This document shows positions 1 to 8,823 of a stretch of DNA of 30,683 bases, one piece after another. Both the position numbers and the translations under genes were made by a program. Below the pieces are notes generated by a model. The model ran no database searches. It saw only the letters and a program-made list of their open reading frames with translations, and was not told the DNA's origin. Numbering within the stretch: the stretch's first letter is position 1; each line of letters opens with the position of its first letter. The stretch spans positions 1-30,683 of the forward strand of contig CAJUCO010000029.1 of NCBI GenBank assembly GCA_910585245.1. The letters are read 5' to 3'. The stretch is from an uncultured Oscillibacter sp. Lineage in GTDB: Bacteria > Bacillota > Clostridia > Oscillospirales > Oscillospiraceae.

Positions 1-1
1 G

Positions 2-49
2 GCCCCGGAGGCTTTGGAGCGCATCAAAAGCGAGCTTTTGGCCAAGTGA
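2..49 (+). CDS. C-terminal tail of an unidentified gene
   Basis: A plus-strand reading frame enters from the left edge and ends APEALERIKSELLAK followed by TGA at 47-49. Only 15 residues are visible, so the product cannot be named. A strong hairpin terminator lies 62 bases downstream on the same strand, which supports this being a real gene end. The gene converges with spoIVB. Confidence 0.5.
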   Translation, partial: APEALERIKSELLAK

Positions 50-110
50 GGCGAAATACGCTCTTCACTTGATTTGCCTCTTCCGAAAACAAATACCTTT
101 TTGATAAACG

Positions 111-145
111 AAAACGCCCAACCGGAATCCCCGGTTGGGCGTTTT
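111..145 (+). terminator. Intrinsic terminator, probably bidirectional
   Basis: A perfect 15-bp stem (111-125 with 131-145) closes a 5-base AATCC loop. The stem starts AAAACGCCC and ends GGGCGTTTT, so it has a T-run on either strand. It follows the gene tail ending at 49. Repeat copy 1 begins at the very next base. Confidence 0.8.
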
Positions 146-308
146 CTCAGGCTGTCGAAAAAGGATTTTCGCCAGCCTGAGCAAGTTTTTCAGACCTTTC
201 AAAAGGTCTGAAAAACTTCTGATACAAAACGGGAGAAACCCCTGATGGGTTTCTCTCGTAGCTCTTTTCCTTTCCGCCTCATTTTAGACGGCACTTTTTT
301 GACAAGCT
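146..308 (+). repeat. Multi-hairpin interspersed element, copy 1
   Basis: This element has a second copy on the minus strand at 23672-23833. The core (146-276) folds into three hairpins. Hairpin 1 (146-181) pairs CTCAGGCTG with CAGCCTGAG, plus an inner CGAAAA/TTTTCG stem on an AGGA loop. Hairpin 2 (183-218) pairs AAGTTTTTCAGACC with GGTCTGAAAAACTT. Hairpin 3 (230-258) pairs CGGGAGAAACCC with GGGTTTCTCTCG. An unpaired TAGCTCTTTTCCTTTCCG follows, then a weaker region with a T-run (295-300) and ACAAGCT. The core matches the other copy at 121 of 131 positions. I recognise no named family. It could be a small RNA, a 3'-UTR element or a non-autonomous mobile repeat. Confidence 0.85.
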
Positions 309-332
309 GTAAAAAGCGGTCTACAAACTGAC

Positions 333-366
333 GCGGCAAGGAGCGGCTTTCACCGCTCCTTGCCGC
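333..366 (-). terminator. Hairpin just downstream of spoIVB, possible terminator
   Basis: A perfect 14-bp stem (GCGGCAAGGAGCGG at 333-346 with 353-366) closes a 6-base loop, 3 bases beyond the spoIVB stop. There is no clean T-run directly after it on the minus strand. Termination is therefore likely from position but not certain. Confidence 0.5.
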
Positions 367-369
367 CGC

Positions 370-1404
370 TCAACTCACCTGTTCCGACGCGCTTAGCATA
401 TTTTCAATCAAAATTCCATACCCTTTTGTGGGATCGTTCAATAGAACATGGGTCACCGCACCCACAATTTGGCCATTTTGGAGAATAGGACTGCCGCTCA
501 TTCCCTGCACAATGCCCCCTGTAGTCTCCAACAGCGCCGGGTCCGTAACAGAGAGAACCAGGTCTCGCCCATCTGCCGAGCTGGACGCCACCTTTAAAAT
601 CTCAATGCCGTACTCCCGGACCTCGTCCCCCTGGACATTCGCCAGAATCACAGCCGGACCCGGCAGGGCCATGCCCGTCGAAACCGCTGGTCCCGCCGCG
701 GGAGCCTCTTCCAATTTCCCGAAAATTCCGCTGCCCGTATTGGCGTACAGCGGCCCCAGGTCGCCTGTCAAGTCAAAATCCCCCCGCAGCTCTCCGGCGG
801 AGCCCGCCTCTCCCCGCTTCACCGCTTTGACGGTGGAGGGTAAAATGGAACCGTTGGAAAAAGGCATCAGCAATGCCGTATCCGTGTCGGTGACGCCATG
901 GCCCAAGGCCCCAAAGACCCCGGTGGCCGGGTCATACCAGGTCATGGTGCCAATTCCCGCCATACTGTCCCGAACCCAGGCACCGATGCAATAGACGCCC
1001 TGGTCGTTTTGGGAGGGCTCCACCGACAAGGTCACGCTGTCCCCTCCCCGGTCAATCTGCAAATCGGAAGTTCCTCCGCCGCTTTTTTGCAAAAGGGATT
1101 GGAACTGCTCTGTGGAGGTCACCGCATTGCCTCCGCACTTGACAATAACGTCTCCGGTGCGGAGGCCGCACTCTCTGGCGGGCGTTCCGCCATCCGTCAA
1201 CTTCACCACCACTACGCCTCGGGAAAACAATTTGATGCCCACTGTGTGGCCCACCGGGACCAGCATCCGGGCTTCCGCCGCCTTTACCGGCACGCTTCCT
1301 CCGGCGCACAGCAAAAACGCAAGCGCCAGCGCCGCCCCGGCGCCCAGCGCCCGCTTCGCGAATCGTGAAGGTCCATACAAAAAAACCACCCCTTTCCTTT
1401 TCAT
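370..1404 (-). CDS. spoIVB: Stage IV sporulation protein B (SpoIVB), S55 serine peptidase
   Basis: In the known family, SpoIVB is secreted from the forespore and triggers SpoIVFB processing of pro-sigma-K. The 344-residue protein starts with a basic tail and a hydrophobic signal/anchor segment, then has a PDZ domain (around TDGGTPARECGLRTGDVIV) and the S55 peptidase domain. The candidate catalytic triad is visible: His in GALGHGV, Asp in VTDP and Ser in QGMSGSP. The Asp-Ser spacing of 15 residues matches the spacing I recall for B. subtilis. I chose the ATG at 1404, with GGAG 12 bases upstream; the frame stays open to 1512 but that stretch has no ribosome binding site. It lies downstream of ftsZ on the same strand, separated by a terminator. 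I found no sporulation-sigma promoter I would defend. Confidence 0.93.
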   Translation of the reverse strand: MKRKGVVFLYGPSRFAKRALGAGAALALAFLLCAGGSVPVKAAEARMLVPVGHTVGIKLFSRGVVVVKLTDGGTPARECGLRTGDVIVKCGGNAVTSTEQFQSLLQKSGGGTSDLQIDRGGDSVTLSVEPSQNDQGVYCIGAWVRDSMAGIGTMTWYDPATGVFGALGHGVTDTDTALLMPFSNGSILPSTVKAVKRGEAGSAGELRGDFDLTGDLGPLYANTGSGIFGKLEEAPAAGPAVSTGMALPGPAVILANVQGDEVREYGIEILKVASSSADGRDLVLSVTDPALLETTGGIVQGMSGSPILQNGQIVGAVTHVLLNDPTKGYGILIENMLSASEQVS

Positions 1405-1518
1405 ATCCAACGCCGTCTCCGGCCCGATTATCATTTGCGAAAAACCGGGATTCACCACAAGCAAAAAGCGGCAGCGTCTCCATGGCGGCGCTTGCCTGTT
1501 CCGGCGTTTCAAGGCGCG

Positions 1519-1553
1519 AAAAAGACCCCGGAGGTAACAACCTCCAGGGTCTT
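1519..1553 (-). terminator. Intrinsic terminator of ftsZ
   Basis: On the minus strand, AAGACCC-T-GGAGGT pairs with ACCTCC-G-GGGTCTT around a 4-base loop (1522-1553), followed by a run of T (1519-1523). It lies 26 bases beyond the ftsZ stop, so it should close the dcw cluster and separate it from spoIVB. Confidence 0.85.
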
Positions 1554-1578
1554 CCAGATTTTTTCTGAAAAGCGACGC

Positions 1579-2697
<1,119 letters not shown>

Positions 2698-2801
2698 AGT
2701 GCTGCCTCCTGCTATCATTTGTGCCGCCGCCTGCCAAAAAGGGCGGGCGCTGACCTTCACCGTCTTCCACCTGGAGACGGGGAAACTGCATTTATTTACC
2801 T

Positions 2802-2830
2802 ATTGTAAGCCACTTTTTCCCTCCGGTCAA
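2802..2830 (-). promoter_or_regulatory. Sigma-A-type promoter of ftsZ
   Basis: On the minus strand, TTGACC (2825-2830) is followed after 17 bases by TACAAT (2802-2807). The ~100-nt leader to the ftsZ start contains a CCGTCT/AGACGG hairpin (2760-2780) and a second GC-rich hairpin nearer the start. This would let ftsZ be expressed apart from the mraZ promoter. Confidence 0.7.
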
Positions 2831-2879
2831 GTGCCTGTTTTATATTCGACGCAAATTCTCAAAAAAACCCGACGAAAGT

Positions 2880-3653
2880 TCAGCGCACGTTTTGTATCAA
2901 GCGCACCTGTTCGCTGTTCAGGCGCAGGTCGATGGTTCCGGTCATGTTATCTTGGATTTTCTCGTCGGCCAATGTGGCCGTCAGTTTTTGCAGCTCCCAC
3001 TCGTAGTCCGCCCCATAGGCGATCCACACGGTAAAACGGCCAATGTAGTCCATCTTCAGGTAGCTCAGCTCGTCCAGACGGATACCATCCACATTTTCCG
3101 TCAGTCCCGCCTGATCCAGGGCCTCTATAAGGTCCAGAAGGCTGGTCTGCTGGGAGGCGTACTCCGTTGCCAGGGCCATCTGAGTTCCCACCGAGGGAGC
3201 CAGAAGCTGGCAGCCGGAAATCAACCCATAGGCTCCCGCCTCCTCCTCCGGCACCTGCTCCACAATTTTCCCTCCCGCGCTAATGAGCCACGCGCTGCCG
3301 TCCTGCACCAGGGCAAAGGGCCGGCCGCTCTCCCGAATCTCGATAAGCAGGGTGTCCGGCAGCTTCCGATTGATGCGGATATCCTCAATATAGGGCAATT
3401 GACTCCAGATGTTTTGCCGCACGTCGTACTTGTTCAAAAGGTACATATTGGACCCCAGCTCCACGCCGGAGGCCGCCTGAATCTCCTCCGCCGTATAGCG
3501 TTTTTGTCCGCTGACGGCAATGTTGTCCACCCGGAAAAACAAGGTCATGGCCGCGAGAATGGCCCCGCAAATCACAAAAACGGACAGCAGCTTATAGAGG
3601 AAGCCGAAGCCTCCCCGCCTTCTTCGCCGCTTTGTATGCTTCCGTCTCGCCAT
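2880..3653 (-). CDS. ftsQ: Cell division protein FtsQ/DivIB
   Basis: FtsQ/DivIB is a bitopic membrane protein that scaffolds FtsL and FtsB/DivIC in the divisome. The 257-residue protein has a very basic N-terminus (ARRKHTKRRRRR), one membrane segment at about residues 18-40, then a POTRA domain beginning FRVDNIAVSGQKRYTAEEI. The beta domain that follows includes LPDTLLIEIRESGRPFAL. The start ATG at 3653 has GGAG 7 bases upstream. It sits between murA and ftsZ, its usual place in Gram-positive clusters. Confidence 0.92.
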   Translation of the reverse strand: MARRKHTKRRRRRGGFGFLYKLLSVFVICGAILAAMTLFFRVDNIAVSGQKRYTAEEIQAASGVELGSNMYLLNKYDVRQNIWSQLPYIEDIRINRKLPDTLLIEIRESGRPFALVQDGSAWLISAGGKIVEQVPEEEAGAYGLISGCQLLAPSVGTQMALATEYASQQTSLLDLIEALDQAGLTENVDGIRLDELSYLKMDYIGRFTVWIAYGADYEWELQKLTATLADEKIQDNMTGTIDLRLNSEQVRLIQNVR

Positions 3654-3718
3654 GACCGCGCTCCAATTCTATCGTCTATCCGTCAGGGGGACCGCTACCG
3701 CGGCCCCCTTTTTTCTTC

Positions 3719-5002
3719 TCACCGGCGGGTGAACTCTGCGTTTTCATCCTCCACCCGGAAAATGTCCGCCCCCAGATTCCGCAAGTCCCTGGCGACATCC
3801 TCATATCCCCGGTCAATATGTCCGATTTCGGAAACCTCCGTCTCCCCCTCCGCCGCCAGGGCCGCCACGCACAGCGCCGCTCCGCCTCGAAGGTCCGTAC
3901 AGCGCACCGGCGCGCCGTGGAGGTTTTTCACCCCCGTCACCACCGCCGCCCGGCCGGAAACCCGGATATCGGCCCCCATGCGGGCCAGCTCGTCTACATG
4001 GCGGTACCGGTTGGCAAACATATTTTCCTCAAACACCACAGCTCCCCGGCAGCGGAGCAAGGAGGCCATCAAAATGGCCTGAGCATCGGTGGGAAAGCCC
4101 GGATAAGGCGCTGTTCGCACCGGGCGCACCGCCGCCGGACGGTTCCGGCAGGTACAGGCAATGCCCCGCTCATCGGACCGGATGACGCAGCCCGCCTCCC
4201 GCAACACGGCGGTAACGGTGGATAAGTGCTCCTCCCTGGCTCTTCGCAGATAGATGTCCCCCCCGGCAGAGACCGCCGCGCAAAGATAGGTCGCCGCCAC
4301 GATCCGATCCGGCATGATGGTATAAGTACACCCGTGAAGCGGCCGGCCCCCTTCCACGGACACTGTGGAGGTCCCTGCTCCGGAGACCCTGGCGCCACAG
4401 GCGGTAAGGAAATTCTGGAGGTCCACAATCTCCGGTTCCTGGGCGGCGCCCGCAATGGTGGTGACGCCCGAAGCGCCGCAGGCCGCCAGCATCAGGTTTT
4501 CCGTGGCCCCCACAGAGGGAAGGCTCAGCACCACCTCCCGCCCTTGAAGCCGGGAGGCCTTGCAGTGGAGAACGCCTCCCGCGTCGTCAATCTCCGCCCC
4601 CAGGTCCCGAAGGCCGGAGAGGTGGAGGTCAATGGGCCGGGGACCCAGCTCGCAGCCGCCGGGATAGCTCAGCTCCGCCTGCCCACACCGGGCCAGAATG
4701 GCCCCCAGGAAGATGGCGGAGGACCGCATTTCCCGCATCAACGCCTCGGAAACGGCATAGCCGTAGAGATTCCCGGTGTCCACCACCAGGGTGTTCTCCT
4801 CCTCCCATCGGGTTGTGCAACCCAACCCCTCCAGAATGCGGACCGAGGCGTCCACATCCCGCAGGCGGGGACAGCCCCGCAACTCCACTTGGCCCGCCGT
4901 CAGCAGCGTGGCCGCCAAAATGGGCAAAACACTATTTTTCGCTCCCTGTATCCCGGCCTCGCCCTCCAGGCGGCGGCCGCCTCTTATGACAAAATGGCTC
5001 AT
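3719..5002 (-). CDS. murA: UDP-N-acetylglucosamine 1-carboxyvinyltransferase (MurA)
   Basis: MurA transfers enolpyruvate from phosphoenolpyruvate to UDP-GlcNAc, the first committed step of peptidoglycan synthesis, in the cytoplasm. The 427 residues are the usual length. The substrate-binding Lys-Asn pair is at residues 22-23 (GAKNSVLP). The catalytic Cys is at about residue 117 in GGCELGPRPIDLHL, so the enzyme has the Cys associated with fosfomycin sensitivity rather than the Asp variant. The start ATG at 5002 has GGAGGG 6 bases upstream. It lies between murG and ftsQ on the same strand. Confidence 0.97.
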   Translation of the reverse strand: MSHFVIRGGRRLEGEAGIQGAKNSVLPILAATLLTAGQVELRGCPRLRDVDASVRILEGLGCTTRWEEENTLVVDTGNLYGYAVSEALMREMRSSAIFLGAILARCGQAELSYPGGCELGPRPIDLHLSGLRDLGAEIDDAGGVLHCKASRLQGREVVLSLPSVGATENLMLAACGASGVTTIAGAAQEPEIVDLQNFLTACGARVSGAGTSTVSVEGGRPLHGCTYTIMPDRIVAATYLCAAVSAGGDIYLRRAREEHLSTVTAVLREAGCVIRSDERGIACTCRNRPAAVRPVRTAPYPGFPTDAQAILMASLLRCRGAVVFEENMFANRYRHVDELARMGADIRVSGRAAVVTGVKNLHGAPVRCTDLRGGAALCVAALAAEGETEVSEIGHIDRGYEDVARDLRNLGADIFRVEDENAEFTRR

Positions 5003-5064
5003 GTCCGTCCCTCCGCTCCAAGAATGGTGTAACGCTCCATCCTATGGGCGCAAAGGCCTTCTGG

Positions 5065-6201
5065 TTACTTTTGTATTTCCAGCACCGTCTGGTAAATACG
5101 CTCCGCCGCGTCCCGGATGCCCAGGGAGGCCATGGCCTCCTCCATGCTCCGGAGACGGCCCGCATCGTGAAGAATGCCGCAGGCCGCCTGAAAGAGGGCC
5201 TGCCCGGAGCACTCCATCTCCGTCAACACCGCGGCCCCTCCGGCTTCCTCCAGGGCCCTGGCGTTTTTCTCCTGGTGGTTGTTGGTGACATAAGGCGAGG
5301 GTACCATCAGCGCCGGGGTTCCCAGGGCCGTCAACTCACTGATGGTAGAGGCTCCTGCCCGGCAGATTACCAGGTCTGCCGCCCGCATGACGGGGGCCAT
5401 ATCGTAAATATACTCCCGCAATTGCAGGGCCGGACAGGCCGTCAAATCCACATTCTTTTCCCGGAGGACCTCCAGCATCCGGGGACATCCCTGCTTCCCC
5501 GCGCCGTGAATGTGGTGGAAGGGCTGCTTCACCGCCTCCAGGGCCAGGAAATCCGCCATCTGGCGGTTCATACCCGAGGCTCCCAGAGAACCCCAGAAGG
5601 AGACTAACAGGGGTCTTCCGTCGTCCACCCCCAGAGCCTTTTTCGCCTCCAGCTTTGTCTGGGAGAAAAAATCGCTTCGCACCGGCGTGCCGGTGACAAC
5701 CACCTTCTCCGGACGGCGATAATGCTTCCGACAGGACTCGAAGCCCACCATAATCCGGTCCGCATAGGTCTCCAGCATCTGGGTGGTGAGCCCAGGGACG
5801 GCATTGGACTCGTGGATGGCCGTCGGAATCCTCATACGGGCGGCGGCTTTCACCAGCGGATAGCTGGCATAGCCCCCGGTGCCCACCACCGCGTCGGGCA
5901 AAAAGGCCCGGAGAATGGCCTTCGCCTCGCCGGGGGCCCGGATGAGATTGCCCACGGAGATGAGATTGTGCTTGATCTCGGCGGGTTTAAAAGAGCGGTG
6001 AAAGCTGGAAATGTGGACGGTTTTAAAAGCATAGCCCGCTTTGGGCACCAAGTCCTTTTCCAGTCCCCGCTCCGCGCCGACAAAGAGAATCTGAGCCTGG
6101 TGATTCTTCTCCAAAACCAACTGGGCCAAGGCAATGGCGGGATTTACATGACCCGCCGTTCCCCCACAGGTAAAGATTACACGCTGTAATGGTTTCGCCA
6201 T
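5065..6201 (-). CDS. murG: UDP-GlcNAc:lipid I N-acetylglucosaminyltransferase (MurG)
   Basis: MurG adds GlcNAc to lipid I to make lipid II at the inner face of the membrane. The 378-residue protein is a GT-B glycosyltransferase. The N-terminal loop FTCGGTAGHVNPA and the motif GTGGYASYP are present, as is the C-terminal donor-site region CRAGASTISELTALGTPALM. The ATG at 6201 has AGGAGG 8 bases upstream. The frame stays open far upstream into ftsW, but that stretch is not MurG-like. The 104-base gap to ftsW contains a 6-bp hairpin (6264-6285) and nothing else recognisable. Confidence 0.97.
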   Translation of the reverse strand: MAKPLQRVIFTCGGTAGHVNPAIALAQLVLEKNHQAQILFVGAERGLEKDLVPKAGYAFKTVHISSFHRSFKPAEIKHNLISVGNLIRAPGEAKAILRAFLPDAVVGTGGYASYPLVKAAARMRIPTAIHESNAVPGLTTQMLETYADRIMVGFESCRKHYRRPEKVVVTGTPVRSDFFSQTKLEAKKALGVDDGRPLLVSFWGSLGASGMNRQMADFLALEAVKQPFHHIHGAGKQGCPRMLEVLREKNVDLTACPALQLREYIYDMAPVMRAADLVICRAGASTISELTALGTPALMVPSPYVTNNHQEKNARALEEAGGAAVLTEMECSGQALFQAACGILHDAGRLRSMEEAMASLGIRDAAERIYQTVLEIQK

Positions 6202-6305
6202 AGAAACATCCTCCTCGCCGGAAGAATTATCATCCCGCCTCTTCATCCAGCTCCCTGCCAAGTAGTCCCCGCTATCATAGGGACTGCCCGCTTTCAGGAC
6301 CGGCG

Positions 6306-7679
6306 TCAGCCGGCCTTGGTGGGCTTCATCTGCCGCGACACCGACAGCACCACGCCCATCTCCGCCAACTGAATGGAAAGGGCCGTACCACCGTAGCTGA
6401 AAAAGGGCAAGGAGATGCCGGTGGTCGGAAGCAAACCCGTCACCACGCCGATGTTCAAAAAGGTCTGCATGGCGATGAGCGTAGTAACGCCGATGACCAG
6501 AAGGCTGCCAAAGCGGTCTCTTGCGTGAAGGGCGATCCAATAGCCCCGGAGTATCAGCGCGGCGAAAAGCAACATAATGACGCTGGCTCCGATGAGCCCC
6601 AGCTCCTCGCAGATGATGGCGAAGATGAAGTCGTTGTGCTCCTCGGGGAGGTACAGGAATTTTTGACGGCTCTTTCCCAGGCCCACGCCCAGAAGGCCGC
6701 CGGAGCCAATGGTAATCAGGCTCTGGGAGAGCTGGTAGCCCTTATCTCTGGCGTCCGCCCAGGGATTGAGCCAATACTGGATGCGGGAGGTGTTGTACCC
6801 CACAACGAACAGGGCGAAATACAACATCGCCGCCGCGCCTCCCAAGGCTCCGAAGACCCAGGCCCAGTTGATTCCCCCCACCAGCATCAGCGCCGCGCCC
6901 ACGCCCAGAATCAAAATCGCGCCGGAGAGATGGGGTTCGATGGCCACCAGTCCCGCCGTGACCACCAGCAAAGACGCGTAAGGCAAAATGCCATAGCGGA
7001 AGGACCGCATGAGGTCTTTCTTTTTTGAGATACTGTCGGAGAAATAAATGACAATGGCCATCTTGGCTATCTCCGAGGGTTGGAAATTGAAGAGCTCACC
7101 CACGCCGATCCAGCGTGTAGCGCCTTTGACGGTGACGGCGATGGGGTTTCCAGGGATGACCACCAAAACCAGCAAAAAGATGGACACATAGAGTAGGGAC
7201 TTCGCCACGCCCCGAAAACGCTTATAGTTGATCTTGCCGATAAAGAACATGGCCGCCACACCCATAATGGCAAAGACACCCTGCCGGATGAAGTAGTAGG
7301 TGGGGTCGTTGGCCTTGGTGTAATAATAGGCGGAGGGGAAACTGGCGGACAGCAGCATCACAAGGCCAATGGCCATCAAAAGCAGCACCAGAAGGCAGAA
7401 GGGCAGGTCGATGGGCCCTTTGGCCAGTTCCTTCCCCTCTTCCTCCAGGGCCTGCTGGCGGAGGCGGAACTCCTGGCGGCGCTGGGCCTCCTCCCGGCTC
7501 AGGGGCCGGCGGCGGGGCCGTTTTACCGGCGGGCGTTCCGGTATGGGAAAGGGAATCACCACGCTCTGCCGGGGCCGTCCCCCGCGGCACTGTTGGGAGG
7601 GAACGGGCTTTCGCCGTTGCTGGGCGGGGGGCCTCCGCTGAGGTTCCCGCCGTGCCGCTGAACTGCCGCGTGCCGCCAT
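6306..7679 (-). CDS. ftsW: Lipid II glycosyltransferase FtsW (SEDS family) with long basic N-terminus
   Basis: FtsW polymerises septal peptidoglycan together with a class B PBP. The 457-residue protein has about ten membrane segments from residue 90 on. SEDS landmarks are TRWIGVGELFNFQPSEIAKM, the LPEEHNDFIFAIICEELG loop and the C-terminal TTGISLPFFSYGG. The first ~88 residues are an unusual Arg/Pro-rich cytoplasmic extension followed by a charged helix. The start at 7679 has AAGGAGGG about 5 bases upstream. SpoVE is a close paralogue; the cluster position favours the FtsW role, but a sporulation role cannot be excluded. murD, usually found near here, is absent. Confidence 0.93.
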   Translation of the reverse strand: MAARGSSAARREPQRRPPAQQRRKPVPSQQCRGGRPRQSVVIPFPIPERPPVKRPRRRPLSREEAQRRQEFRLRQQALEEEGKELAKGPIDLPFCLLVLLLMAIGLVMLLSASFPSAYYYTKANDPTYYFIRQGVFAIMGVAAMFFIGKINYKRFRGVAKSLLYVSIFLLVLVVIPGNPIAVTVKGATRWIGVGELFNFQPSEIAKMAIVIYFSDSISKKKDLMRSFRYGILPYASLLVVTAGLVAIEPHLSGAILILGVGAALMLVGGINWAWVFGALGGAAAMLYFALFVVGYNTSRIQYWLNPWADARDKGYQLSQSLITIGSGGLLGVGLGKSRQKFLYLPEEHNDFIFAIICEELGLIGASVIMLLFAALILRGYWIALHARDRFGSLLVIGVTTLIAMQTFLNIGVVTGLLPTTGISLPFFSYGGTALSIQLAEMGVVLSVSRQMKPTKAG

Positions 7680-7704
7680 ATATTCCCTCCTTTCAGCCCG
7701 TTTC

Positions 7705-7781
7705 TAGAAAAACAGGCCCCCAAAATCTTCACCTGTTACGCGGCCCAGCGGGCCGCAAAATCCCCCGGCGGCAACGCCGGG
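7705..7781 (-). other. Three hairpins in the mraY-ftsW gap
   Basis: The 115-base gap contains two perfect 7-bp hairpins: CCCGGCG/CGCCGGG at 7764-7781 and GCGGCCC/GGGCCGC at 7740-7756. A third stem, AACAGG/CCTGTT (7711-7737), is followed on the minus strand by a short T-run. The third has the form of a weak terminator or pause site. The first two look like stable structures between the two reading frames. Confidence 0.6.
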
Positions 7782-7794
7782 TTCCATTTTCGGA

Positions 7795-8781
7795 TCAATA
7801 GCGGCCCTGGATGCCAAACCACGCCAGGAGACAACACACTGCCGTCACACTGGAAAACACGGTTACCAGCTTCGCCTCACTCCACCCGGAGAGCTCCAGG
7901 TGGTGGTGCAACGGCGCCATCTTGAAAAAACGCTTGCCATGGGTGGCCTTGAAATAGGCCACCTGGATGATGTCGGACAGGGTCTCCAGAATGTAGATGA
8001 TGCCCACCAGAATCAAAACCAAGGGCATATCCATGGCGAAGGCCAGGGCCGCCACCGCGCCCCCCATAAAGAGGCTGCCGGTGTCCCCCATGAAAACCTT
8101 AGCCGGATGGTGGTTGTAGCAGAAGAAGGCCGCCAGCCCCCCCGCCAGGGCGGCGGGAAACAGCGCCAGAGGCATAAGGCCCCACCTGGCCGCTGCGGCG
8201 GTGAAGAAGATCATCACCACAAAGGTGACGCTGGAGGACTGGCCGTCGATGCCGTCGGTGAGATTCACCGCGTTGACGCAGCCCACAATGACAAAAGCCG
8301 CGAACGCCAGGTAGAGAATCCAGTTGATCTCCACGGTAATATTCAAAAAAGGAACATACAGCGCATTGGTCAGCAGGCCCTCATAACGCATCAAGGTGAG
8401 AAACAGCACCGCAGCCGCCAGTTGAAGGATGAACTTCTGCTTGGCCGTCAGGCCCTCGTTCTGGTGCTGGCGAACCTTGCGGTAATCGTCTACAAAGCCG
8501 ATCAGGCCGAAAATCAGGGCGAAGAGGTACACGTAGAGATGGGCGAACTCCCCTCTTAACATATTCTCCCAGCCCATAAGAAAGGCCACCACTCCGGAGC
8601 CAACGATAAACATAATGCCCCCCATGGTAGGCGTGCCCGCCTTCTTGGCGTGCCAGGAGGGTCCCTCCTTCCGGATCTCCTGTCCGGCGTGGAGCTTTCG
8701 AAGCTCCGCGATAACGAATTTCCCCAGGACCAGGGTCAAAAGAAAGCTCACACCTATGGCCATCATCAGCATAACATTCAT
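7795..8781 (-). CDS. mraY: Phospho-N-acetylmuramoyl-pentapeptide-transferase (MraY)
   Basis: MraY attaches phospho-MurNAc-pentapeptide to undecaprenyl phosphate to form lipid I. The 328-residue membrane protein has the family motifs KAGTPTMGG near the start, FVDDYRKV, NAVNLTDGIDG in the middle, and the C-terminal MAPLHHHLELSGW histidine motif. About ten membrane segments fit the family. The start ATG at 8781 has AGAGGG 7 bases upstream. It follows murE after 42 bases; murF, which often lies between them, is missing. Confidence 0.97.
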   Translation of the reverse strand: MNVMLMMAIGVSFLLTLVLGKFVIAELRKLHAGQEIRKEGPSWHAKKAGTPTMGGIMFIVGSGVVAFLMGWENMLRGEFAHLYVYLFALIFGLIGFVDDYRKVRQHQNEGLTAKQKFILQLAAAVLFLTLMRYEGLLTNALYVPFLNITVEINWILYLAFAAFVIVGCVNAVNLTDGIDGQSSSVTFVVMIFFTAAAARWGLMPLALFPAALAGGLAAFFCYNHHPAKVFMGDTGSLFMGGAVAALAFAMDMPLVLILVGIIYILETLSDIIQVAYFKATHGKRFFKMAPLHHHLELSGWSEAKLVTVFSSVTAVCCLLAWFGIQGRY

Positions 8782-8823
8782 AGTTTTCCCTCTTCTCCGT
8801 CCCGCTTCCTCCGGACGGTCTTT

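Noticed and set aside
2831..2879. T-run after ftsQ as a terminator
   Set aside because: Seven T follow the stop region, but no stable stem precedes them.
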